Shown: positions 1-6,450 of the stretch, piece by piece | Numbering within the stretch: position 1 is the stretch's first letter | How the letters are laid out: each line of letters opens with the position of its first letter | DNA from: Lachnospiraceae bacterium UBA2868 | GTDB taxonomy: Bacteria; Bacillota_A; Clostridia; Lachnospirales; Lachnospiraceae | Assembly (NCBI GenBank): GCA_002350465.1 | Contig: DEEW01000105.1 | Span: forward strand, 1-6,450 | DNA length: 6,450 bases | Direction: 5' to 3' | Translations under genes and position numbers: made by a program | Notes under the pieces: generated by a model | Told to the model about the DNA's origin: nothing | Databases searched by the model: none | The model's input: only the letters and a program-made list of their open reading frames with translations

Positions 1-1157
1 TCCTTGCCGTTCATGGTGCCGAATCCGAGGAAATCCAGTTTCGTATCCGGATCTGTAATCCCGCATTTTTTTGCGCAGCGGAACACCTGTATAAAATGCA
101 TTTCCTGCCGTTTGTCGACAACATATATAACCTGATCCGGATCGAATGTCCTCTTTCTGTCAAGGAGCGTGGCAAGGTCCGTTGTTGTGTAAAGAGCAGC
201 GCCGTCGGATTTTAAGATCATGCAGGGAGGTATCTCCTTGGTATCCGACTCCTTAGCAACATCAACAACAAGCGCGCCTTCGCTCTCGTATGCGTACCCG
301 CCGTCCTTCATGTCATCCACCATGTCACCGATCAGGTCGTCAACACTGCTCTCTCCCTTCCACCAGTCAAATTCCACGTTAAGATCGCGGTAATTGCGCT
401 TAAGATCGGGGACGGAAACTTCCATGATATGTCTCCAAAGTGCCCTATATCCTCTCTTTCCCTCCTGCAGCTGACGGGTCGCCTCAAGGGCTTCTTCCTT
501 GTATGCTTCGTCTTCCTTGGACTTTGCGCTTGCGCAGGGATATATCTCCTCAAGCTCCGACAGCGTAAAGGGAGGCTGGGCGGAATAGCTTCCGGTATAT
601 TCATCATTGAAATATTCAAGATAAGGCTTGCGGTAACGAAGTTCGGTAATGATCAGACCCATCTGCAGACCCCAGTCACCGAGATGCACATCACCAATTA
701 CTTCGTTTCCGAAATAACGGCATATACGCTTAACACTCTCACCTATGATCGCCGCACGAAGATGTCCTACGTGGAGAGGCTTGGCAACATTTGGCCCGCC
801 GTAATCAACGATTATCTTACGAGGAGCCGTACACTCAAGACCATACTTGTCTGATTGTTCCATCTCATTAAGATACCCTGCGAGAAAATCATCCGATACT
901 TTTATATTCAAAAAGCCCGGATTAACTGCGGATATCTCACTAAATGCCGGATCATCCGAAAGCTTGTCACAAACCTCCTGCGCTATCGCTATTGGTGCCT
1001 TGTGATATTCCTTGGCAAGTGCCATGGCACCGTTACACTGAAACTCACACAGATCCGGCCTGTTGCTGAGCCCGACCTTGCCGTATGAACTGTCATAGCC
1101 GGCATCGGCAAAACCCTTCGAAACTATATCCGATAACTGCCCTAATATTGTTTTCAT
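1..1157 (-). CDS. argS: Arginyl-tRNA synthetase, 5' part (3' end cut by window edge)
   Basis: Class I aminoacyl-tRNA synthetase that charges tRNA-Arg with arginine in the cytoplasm. The visible 385 codons start at an ATG (1157-1155) preceded by an AAGGAA ribosome binding site 5 bases upstream. The N-terminal tRNA-binding (Add1) domain carries the family stretch LSNRPDLCEFQCNGAMALAK (residues 30-49). The catalytic domain begins with the HIGH signature as KPLHVGHLRAA (HVGH at 129-132), preceded by VDYGGPNVA and followed by HLGDWGLQMG (158-167). A second family segment, DLATLLDRKRTF followed by YVVDKRQEMHF, is near the left edge. The frame stays open to base 3, ending at GTMNGK, just before where the KMSK-equivalent loop is expected. 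About 200 residues, including the anticodon-binding domain, are therefore probably missing, judging from the usual length of 550-600. No frameshift or missing motif is seen in the visible part. Identity is very secure. Confidence 0.97.
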   Translation of the reverse strand, partial: MKTILGQLSDIVSKGFADAGYDSSYGKVGLSNRPDLCEFQCNGAMALAKEYHKAPIAIAQEVCDKLSDDPAFSEISAVNPGFLNIKVSDDFLAGYLNEMEQSDKYGLECTAPRKIIVDYGGPNVAKPLHVGHLRAAIIGESVKRICRYFGNEVIGDVHLGDWGLQMGLIITELRYRKPYLEYFNDEYTGSYSAQPPFTLSELEEIYPCASAKSKEDEAYKEEALEATRQLQEGKRGYRALWRHIMEVSVPDLKRNYRDLNVEFDWWKGESSVDDLIGDMVDDMKDGGYAYESEGALVVDVAKESDTKEIPPCMILKSDGAALYTTTDLATLLDRKRTFDPDQVIYVVDKRQEMHFIQVFRCAKKCGITDPDTKLDFLGFGTMNGK

Positions 1158-1162
1158 AACTG

Positions 1163-1168
1163 TTCCTT
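1163..1168 (-). promoter_or_regulatory. Ribosome binding site of argS
   Basis: On the minus strand the sequence AAGGAA lies 5 bases before the argS ATG, in an A/T-rich unpaired stretch between the structured RNA element and the start codon. It supports the start at 1157 over any later methionine. The site lies about 24 bases beyond the 3' arm of the RNA stem, so the drawn structure does not directly cover it. Confidence 0.75.
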
Positions 1169-1191
1169 TCTTATAATTATCCGGAGTACTC

Positions 1192-1345
1192 AAAGCGGGG
1201 CCTGTCTGCCAGGGCGCCGGTCGCTCAAACAGTCCTCGCCGCTTCGTATATTGCTTCGAGGGTCGGCAACAAGGAATCCTCCCACACGTGGGCCCCTCCT
1301 TTTTGCAAATACTCGCTTTGCGGCATCCCTGCAGACACCCGCTTT
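1192..1345 (-). ncRNA. Structured RNA element between queH and argS, family not identified
   Basis: This 154-base interval starts at the base after the queH stop and ends about 35 bases before argS. Its two ends are complementary over 23 base pairs in four blocks, interrupted only by small bulges: 1338-1345 with 1192-1199 (8 bp), 1331-1337 with 1203-1209 (7 bp), 1327-1330 with 1211-1214 (4 bp) and 1321-1324 with 1216-1219 (4 bp). Inside are candidate hairpins: 1317-1321 with 1305-1309; 1297-1301 with 1271-1275, enclosing 1289-1292 with 1281-1284; and 1257-1261 with 1234-1238. A further 6-bp match, GGGGCC (1296-1291) with GGCCCC (1202-1197), competes with the basal stem and could be an alternative pairing. 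The interval is visibly GC-richer than the flanking genes. No T-box motif (AGGGUGGNACCGCG) and no terminator U-run are present, so it is not a standard synthetase attenuator. It may be a free-standing RNA of the 6S or raiA type, or a 5' leader of argS. Strand is inferred from the flanking genes. Confidence 0.7.
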
Positions 1346-1996
1346 CTAGTTGCTATGAGAATATTCACACCCACAATAATTCTGCCGGTATAGATCATAT
1401 TTACGCGACAGTTCTATGGACTGCTTGTATCCGTCATTTTTCTTGAAATCCGACGGCAGCCAGAGCGCACCGTCCGATCCTTCACTAATGGCGTAGCCTA
1501 TCGAGTTGATAAGCTTCGCATCCTTTAGCGGGCTTATGGTAAGAGTCGTTGTAAAATACTCGAAGCCCTCGGAACAAGCCTCTTCATAGGTTTTTCCAAG
1601 CCGCATGCCAAAGCACATCCTGCAGCGTTCGCCCCCTTCGGGACATAAGGTAAGATCTCCCTCTTCCGCCGCCCGGATAAATCTGTCCGGTTCGTAATCG
1701 CCCTCAATTATATTTATGGAGCAAGAATCCGTTAATGAGTACTCATCGTTAAGAGTATCCACAAGTCTTCTTAATTCCGCTACACGTTTTTCATATTCGT
1801 TTGCATCGGTTATATTCGGATTATAGTAAAAACAGGTTATATCAAAATGCTCCAGCAGATATATCAAGCAATAGCTGCTGCATGGTGCGCAGCAGCTATG
1901 AAGCAGAAGTTTTGGTCTGTGATCCAAAGTTCGGATGATTTTATCAAGTTCTTTTGCATAATTGACATTACAGTTCTTCTTCGTTAAGTCCGTCAT
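1346..1996 (-). CDS. queH: Epoxyqueuosine reductase QueH (DUF208 family)
   Basis: Catalyses the last step of queuosine synthesis, reducing epoxyqueuosine to queuosine at position 34 of tRNAs with GUN anticodons. It is the cobalamin-independent, iron-sulfur replacement for QueG. Counting from the start chosen here (216 residues), the N-terminal motif LLHSCCAPCSSY gives Cys35, Cys36 and Cys39, followed by FYYNPNI (56-62). A second cysteine pair lies in GGERCRMCFGMRL (Cys125, Cys128), and the C-terminal YCGCEYSH holds Cys208 and Cys210. These are the family's metal-binding cysteines, and all are present. TTTLTISPLK and WLPSDFKKNDGYKQS are further family segments. The longest open frame begins at 2044, but family members usually start 20-30 residues before the first cysteine motif with a stretch like the NYAKELDKII seen here, so the ATG at 1996 (or 2002, 2005, 2011) is more plausible. 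That start overlaps the upstream gene by 29 bases, suggesting coupled translation. No strong Shine-Dalgarno decides among the ATGs. Confidence 0.93.
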   Translation of the reverse strand: MTDLTKKNCNVNYAKELDKIIRTLDHRPKLLLHSCCAPCSSYCLIYLLEHFDITCFYYNPNITDANEYEKRVAELRRLVDTLNDEYSLTDSCSINIIEGDYEPDRFIRAAEEGDLTLCPEGGERCRMCFGMRLGKTYEEACSEGFEYFTTTLTISPLKDAKLINSIGYAISEGSDGALWLPSDFKKNDGYKQSIELSRKYDLYRQNYCGCEYSHSN

Positions 1997-4337
1997 AGTC
2001 ATCATAATCATCTTCGGAATAAACGGTTTGGGGCGAGTACTCATCTATAGGCGTGTTGTACTTCTCCATGAACTCTTCTATCGGTATCGGTCTTGAATAC
2101 AAGAATCCCTGGGCGTAAATACACCCTATGTCAAGCAGCATCTCAACCTGCTCGTGGGTCTCAACACCCTCGCATATGACTTTGAGGTGCAAACCTTCTG
2201 CCATCTCCACGATCTTGCGCAGTATCCATTTACCGCTGTCGCTCTGTACGGATTCATCAAGGAAGCCTCTGTCGATCTTGAGCACATCAAAGGGAATGTC
2301 ACGCAAAAGATTCAGTGATGAATAACCCGATCCAAAATCATCAATGGAAAGATTCATGTTGAACTCCTTGAGATTTCTCATGACTTCAAGCATACGCTCC
2401 TTCTCGTTGAAGAACACGGTCTCTGTTATCTCAAGTTCTATAAGACCCTTCGGTACTCTGTATTTGAGCATGATCTCCTGAACCTTCATTATATAGTTCG
2501 GATCATACAGAAGATATCTTGACTGGTTGATGGAAACGGGATAGACCTCACGGCCTTCGTCTATCATCTGCCTTATATATTTACACACTTCATCAAGCAT
2601 GTAAAAATCAATATGCTCAATAAATCCGTTACGTTCAAATACCGGTATGAACTCATCCGGCGGAATGATATTTCCTTTCTCATCAATCCATCTGATAAGC
2701 GCTTCAGCGCCCGATATCTGGTCAGTCGCCATGTTCCACTTAGGCTGCAGATAAGGATGGAACTCTCCGTTCTCCAAAGCTTCATGCATACGTGATTCAA
2801 CACGTTCCTGCTTTCTCGTCTCCTCCATGAGCTGTTCACGGTATTCAGCCTGAAGGCCACGATTCCCTGCCGTAACCGATTTACGTGCAAGGTTGGCCTT
2901 ATCAATCATATCCGATATAGGTTCTTTCTTGTCCCTGATATAATAGATACCGACCTTGAACTTAATCGGGTATTTCATGCCGGTCTCTTCGCTTGCTTTC
3001 TCGAGACGCTCATCAATAAACTTCTTACGGTCTTCTCCTCTTCCATCATCAACGCACAGTCCCACAAATCTGTCGGCTGACAGTCTTCCGAAGGTCTCCT
3101 GATACGTATATGACTCCCGCAAAACCACTGCAATATCCCGCAGAAGCATATCCGCTTTTAAGTGTCCGTATCCCTCGTTGATATATCTGAAATTCATAAC
3201 ATCAAAACAGGTAAGAATATACGGAACGTCGGGATTTTCCATCAGAAGTTCCGTTGCCTTTTCCTTGAAGGCATTCTCATTGGGCGCCCTGGTCAGATCA
3301 TCAACATACGCAAGTTCATAAACCTTTTTCTGTTCACCCCGAATATAACGGATAACAAATATGATCATCAATGACATGATCAGAATGACCATAAACATTG
3401 ATACGAATCCTTCGACCAGTATTGGCATGATCGATTCACGGACATCATCCACATATATGATATAGTAAATGGCCCAGTCGCTTACTCCCGACAACTGTTT
3501 GTACAGGGCATGACCCTTTCTTCCGTCAACGGAAATGTCACGGGTCACAATGCCTTGCGGGTTAACTTCGTTCAGTACTTCCTCTCTTACCTGTTCGGCA
3601 GCATAATCATCAATACTGTCCCTTGTCAGAAGATCGAATATATTCTTTCCGGTTCCGTCGTATACTTTGTCATTCTTGGAATATGCAACTATATTCCCCT
3701 GTCTGTCGGTGAGGTATCTCTCCGCGATCATGGATGATGCATTGGATGTATTTGTTTCAAGCATTTTCCCTGCTGTAGCCACACCGATGACATAACCCTG
3801 AATAAGACCGTTCTTGGAAACAGAAGCAGCGAAACATACCTCGTCATTGGACCGTTCCGGCTCGAAGTTTCTGTATACGGTCATGTTACTGTTAGGATCA
3901 ACTAAATCGGAGTACCTGTTCATTACGACCGAATTAAGCGCACCGTCGGGTCTGTATTTAATACCGCGATTGCTGATATAATATGCGTATGAGAATTCTC
4001 CCGTCTCTTCGAGAACCTTCAGACAGTTACAGATACTTTCCTTGTCTATTGCCTCATCCTGGGCGAGCACCTGTGCTTCGGCAGACACAAGGGAGCCTCT
4101 TCTGGCAAAATTATCCGAGAAATACTTGGATGAAATCTCGGATCTGTTAATAATATCCTCATATGTGGCCTGCTCAAAAGTCTCAAAGATCCTGTGTACA
4201 TGAAAGATACTTAAAAAAATGCAGGCAATAACAAGCACCAGACAGACAACAAAAACCTGTATAAGTGCTTTTTCCTTTTTAACCCTCTTCAGCCATTTTG
4301 AAAAGGCAAATCTTTTTGTCCTTTTAAGTCTCAGCAT
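1968..4337 (-). CDS. Membrane-bound c-di-GMP phosphodiesterase (Cache-like sensor, degenerate GGDEF, intact EAL)
   Basis: Predicted inner-membrane enzyme of 789 residues that hydrolyses cyclic di-GMP to pGpG in response to an external signal. A basic N-terminus leads into transmembrane segment 1 (about 26-46). Residues 47-300 form an extracytoplasmic region resembling a double Cache sensor (AYYISNRGIKYRPDG; LTDRQGNIVAYS). Segment 2 spans about 306-331. The GGDEF domain (about 340-505) keeps YVDDLTRAPNENAF and YGHLKADMLL, but its signature reads SADRF (420-424) and the usual I-site RxxD position reads TYQE, so cyclase activity is unlikely. The EAL domain (about 518-757) has E545-A-L, N604, E636, the D666-D667 pair in DDFGSGYSS, K687, E723 and Q743, the full active set known for this family. 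The tail (765-789) is strongly acidic. The start at 4337 follows purL by 27 bases and has GGGGG 6 bases upstream. The ligand is unknown. Confidence 0.93.
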   Translation of the reverse strand: MLRLKRTKRFAFSKWLKRVKKEKALIQVFVVCLVLVIACIFLSIFHVHRIFETFEQATYEDIINRSEISSKYFSDNFARRGSLVSAEAQVLAQDEAIDKESICNCLKVLEETGEFSYAYYISNRGIKYRPDGALNSVVMNRYSDLVDPNSNMTVYRNFEPERSNDEVCFAASVSKNGLIQGYVIGVATAGKMLETNTSNASSMIAERYLTDRQGNIVAYSKNDKVYDGTGKNIFDLLTRDSIDDYAAEQVREEVLNEVNPQGIVTRDISVDGRKGHALYKQLSGVSDWAIYYIIYVDDVRESIMPILVEGFVSMFMVILIMSLMIIFVIRYIRGEQKKVYELAYVDDLTRAPNENAFKEKATELLMENPDVPYILTCFDVMNFRYINEGYGHLKADMLLRDIAVVLRESYTYQETFGRLSADRFVGLCVDDGRGEDRKKFIDERLEKASEETGMKYPIKFKVGIYYIRDKKEPISDMIDKANLARKSVTAGNRGLQAEYREQLMEETRKQERVESRMHEALENGEFHPYLQPKWNMATDQISGAEALIRWIDEKGNIIPPDEFIPVFERNGFIEHIDFYMLDEVCKYIRQMIDEGREVYPVSINQSRYLLYDPNYIMKVQEIMLKYRVPKGLIELEITETVFFNEKERMLEVMRNLKEFNMNLSIDDFGSGYSSLNLLRDIPFDVLKIDRGFLDESVQSDSGKWILRKIVEMAEGLHLKVICEGVETHEQVEMLLDIGCIYAQGFLYSRPIPIEEFMEKYNTPIDEYSPQTVYSEDDYDDYDGLNEEEL

Positions 4338-4343
4338 GGGATA

Positions 4344-4348
4344 CCCCC
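4344..4348 (-). promoter_or_regulatory. G-rich ribosome binding site of the GGDEF/EAL gene
   Basis: GGGGG on the minus strand ends 6 bases before the ATG at 4337. It is a weak, non-canonical Shine-Dalgarno but the only candidate in the 27-base gap after purL. There is no hairpin plus U-run in the gap, so transcription from purL probably continues through. Confidence 0.4.
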
Positions 4349-4364
4349 GTTATCTTTGAGAGCC

Positions 4365-6450
4365 TTACAAGAAATACTTTACACCCGACTCGAAAATCTT
4401 CATATCCTGTTCGCCGTAAATATTGACAGCAACACCGTCTCCACGACGCTCTGAATGTCCCATCTTACCGAATACTCTTCCGTCCGGACTGGTAATACCT
4501 TCTATAGCGGCAAACGAACCGTTAATGTTGTATTCTTCATCCATAGAAATATTACCGTCGGGATCGCAGTACCTCGTTGCGACCTGGCCGTTTTCAAACA
4601 GCTCTTTTATAACCTCGTCATTTGCCACAAATCGTCCTTCCCCGTGGGATACAGGAATAACATATGTTCCTCCCGGCTCTGCCTGGGCTAGCCACGGTGA
4701 CAGATTGGAAACAACCTTTGTATATGCCATCTTTGACACGTGTCTGTTGATGGTATTGTATGTAAGGGTCGGCGACGATTCGTTTTGCCCGGTGATTTTT
4801 CCCGAAGGAACAAGTCCCAGTTTAATAAGTGCCTGGAATCCGTTACATATTCCGAGAGCGAGACCGTCACGATTATATAACAGATCCATCACCGCATCGG
4901 ACAGTACCTCACCTCGAAAGGCGGTAGCGAAGAATTTGGCTGATCCGTCAGGTTCATCACCTGCGGAAAATCCACCGGGGAACATAATAAGCTGCGCTTT
5001 GTTTATACCCTTTTTGAACTCTTCCACAGACTGTCTGATATCATCCGCATTCCTGTTGGCAAATACACATGTAACCACATCGGCACCGGCACGCTCAAAT
5101 GCCTTTGCACTGTCATACTCGCAGTTCGTTCCCGGAAATACGGGAATGAAAACCGTAGGCCTTGCAACTTTGTTTTTACATACATAAACCTTCCTGCCTG
5201 ATTTTGCAATATCGAACTGTTTATCTTCAAGCTTTTTATCATCATTGCTGCTCTTTGTGGGGAATACCTTCTCAAGAGGCTTCTTCCACAAAGCCACTGC
5301 TTCTTCCATACTGATCGAAGCATTCCTGTAGCTTATGCGTCCGTCATCCGTAACCTCACCGATAACCGTATATCTCGTCTGAAGCTTACCCACATCACTT
5401 CCCGATACCTCGGCAACAATCCATCCGAAGCCGGGAGTGAAGAGTTTTCTGATATCCATTGAATGCTCAATCTTAAATCCTAACCCGTTACCGAAGGCCA
5501 TCTTACAAAGCGCGGGAACTACGCCGTATCCGTCAACGGCATATGCGGATCTGATAAGCTTGTTTTCTGAATCCGAATGAAACTTTTTGTACTGGGAGGC
5601 GGCGTCGGCATAATCCACAACCTGATGATCGTCCATGCCAACCTCAATAAGTACAAGCTTGTTTTTTGCCTCCTTCAGTTCCCCGGTAATCACATCGCTG
5701 CTTTTGGCCACATCTACCGCGAAGGAAACAAGTGTGGGCGGAACGTCTATATCCTGGAATGTTCCGGACATTGAATCCTTGCCGCCGATGGAAGGAAGAG
5801 AAAATCCCATCTGCGCGGAAAATGCTCCGAGAAGCGCCACAAAGGGCTGGCTCCATCTTGAAGGTTCCTCTGACATTCTCCTGAAATATTCCTGGAAAGT
5901 AAATCTTATCTTGCTGTGGTCTCCGCCTGCCGCAACGATCTTGGCAACAGATTCTGTTACGGCGTAAATGGCTCCGTGATACGGGCTCCAGCTCGACAGA
6001 TACGGATCGAATCCGTAACTCATCATCGTTACCGTATCGCATTTACCCTTATATACAGGCAGCTTTGCTATCATAACCTGGGTTTCGGAAAGCTGCGATT
6101 TTCCACCATAGGGCATAAGAACACTTCCTGCGCCTATAGACGAATCAAACATCTCAACAAGACCTTTTTGCGAGCATACATTCAGGTCCGAAAGAGAATC
6201 CTTGAGCGCGGATTCGAAATCTTCATTTTGCACATCTTTTGCAACATTTTCTATGATAGGCACATCAAAAAAGGCTTTTTTCTCGGGTATCTCAACGTGT
6301 ACCTCGGTTTCCTGATGGGCTCCGTTCGTATCAAGAAAAGCTCTCTTTAAGTTGACTATCTCCTTGCCGCGCCAGATGAGTACAAGTCTCGGCTCTTTGG
6401 TAACTTCCGCAACAGCAACGGCTTCAAGATTTTCTTCCGCCGAGTATTTA
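4365..6450 (-). CDS. purL: Phosphoribosylformylglycinamidine synthase, C-terminal 694 residues (5' end cut by window edge)
   Basis: Fourth step of de novo purine synthesis: converts FGAR, glutamine and ATP to FGAM in the cytoplasm. This is the large single-chain form with synthase and glutaminase fused, not the separate PurS/PurQ/PurL set. The frame is open to the right edge. A GTG at 6263 is only an internal valine, because the 62 codons upstream of it encode family-like sequence (EPRLVLIWRGKEIV, NLKRAFLDTNGA). The PurM-like second half of the synthase follows, with MSYGFDPYLSSWSPYHGA, AAGGDHSKIRFTFQEYF and PSIGGKDSM (about 5770-5790). The glutaminase domain begins near RPTVFIPVFPGTNCEYDSA. 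Its nucleophile cysteine is in GICNGFQAL (codon 4847-4845), and the His and Glu of the triad are in MGHSER (His codon 4457-4455, Glu codon 4451-4449). The enzyme is usually about 1,250 residues, so roughly 550 are missing. All visible catalytic residues are intact; no internal stop or frameshift. Confidence 0.97.
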   Translation of the reverse strand, partial: KYSAEENLEAVAVAEVTKEPRLVLIWRGKEIVNLKRAFLDTNGAHQETEVHVEIPEKKAFFDVPIIENVAKDVQNEDFESALKDSLSDLNVCSQKGLVEMFDSSIGAGSVLMPYGGKSQLSETQVMIAKLPVYKGKCDTVTMMSYGFDPYLSSWSPYHGAIYAVTESVAKIVAAGGDHSKIRFTFQEYFRRMSEEPSRWSQPFVALLGAFSAQMGFSLPSIGGKDSMSGTFQDIDVPPTLVSFAVDVAKSSDVITGELKEAKNKLVLIEVGMDDHQVVDYADAASQYKKFHSDSENKLIRSAYAVDGYGVVPALCKMAFGNGLGFKIEHSMDIRKLFTPGFGWIVAEVSGSDVGKLQTRYTVIGEVTDDGRISYRNASISMEEAVALWKKPLEKVFPTKSSNDDKKLEDKQFDIAKSGRKVYVCKNKVARPTVFIPVFPGTNCEYDSAKAFERAGADVVTCVFANRNADDIRQSVEEFKKGINKAQLIMFPGGFSAGDEPDGSAKFFATAFRGEVLSDAVMDLLYNRDGLALGICNGFQALIKLGLVPSGKITGQNESSPTLTYNTINRHVSKMAYTKVVSNLSPWLAQAEPGGTYVIPVSHGEGRFVANDEVIKELFENGQVATRYCDPDGNISMDEEYNINGSFAAIEGITSPDGRVFGKMGHSERRGDGVAVNIYGEQDMKIFESGVKYFL

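Noticed and set aside
429..1088. Two plus-strand open frames (141 and 77 codons)
   Set aside because: They lie antisense to argS, which has unambiguous HIGH and other synthetase motifs; they look like chance frames.
1158..1345. T-box riboswitch before argS
   Set aside because: The conserved AGGGUGGNACCGCG core and a rho-independent terminator are both absent, although position before a synthetase gene made it the first hypothesis.
1346..1385. Promoter for the structured RNA in the end of queH (TATTCT near 1360 on the minus strand)
   Set aside because: There is a weak -10-like hexamer but no acceptable -35 at 16-18 bases; not enough to annotate.
4338..4350. Small hairpin GGGTATCCC over the ribosome binding site of the phosphodiesterase gene
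   Set aside because: Only three base pairs with a three-base loop; too weak to claim regulation.
4423..5187. 254-codon open frame on the plus strand
   Set aside because: It runs antisense inside the purL glutaminase region, whose minus-strand frame has clear family motifs and catalytic residues; the plus frame shows no recognisable domain.
4365..6263. purL starting at the GTG at 6263
   Set aside because: The same frame continues upstream to the window edge with sequence typical of this synthase, so the GTG is an internal valine.

Overview
The window is a compact run of genes, all on the minus strand and best read from right to left: the 3' half of purL (purine synthesis), a membrane-anchored cyclic-di-GMP phosphodiesterase of mixed GGDEF/EAL architecture, queH (queuosine synthesis), a structured non-coding region, and the 5' part of argS (arginyl-tRNA synthetase). 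Both ends are cut inside genes. The fused PurL with its own C-terminal glutaminase, a QueH-type rather than QueG-type epoxyqueuosine reductase, moderate GC and tight same-strand packing suggest a Clostridia genome, probably Lachnospiraceae-like (Butyrivibrio/Roseburia neighbourhood). That is inference from protein style; no marker gene is present.

Region by region. 6450-4365: purL, open to the right edge, with the PurM-like C-terminal synthase part and the complete glutaminase domain. 4364-4338: a 27-base gap with a G-rich ribosome binding site. 4337-1968: a two-transmembrane sensor protein with an extracytoplasmic Cache-like region, a degenerate GGDEF domain and an EAL domain that keeps all its metal and catalytic residues. 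1996-1346: queH, whose start overlaps the end of the previous gene. 1345-1158: a non-coding interval that can fold into a long, closed RNA structure with 23 paired bases in its basal stem. 1157-1: argS, cut just before its KMSK-equivalent loop.

The spacing (27 bases, then an overlap, then the RNA element starting right after the queH stop) is consistent with one transcript from purL through queH, and perhaps into argS. The products are functionally mixed: purine supply, turnover of a GTP-derived second messenger, a GTP-derived tRNA modification, and tRNA charging. The most interesting item is the structured RNA before argS. It lacks the T-box signature usual for a synthetase leader, and I cannot assign it to a family by eye.
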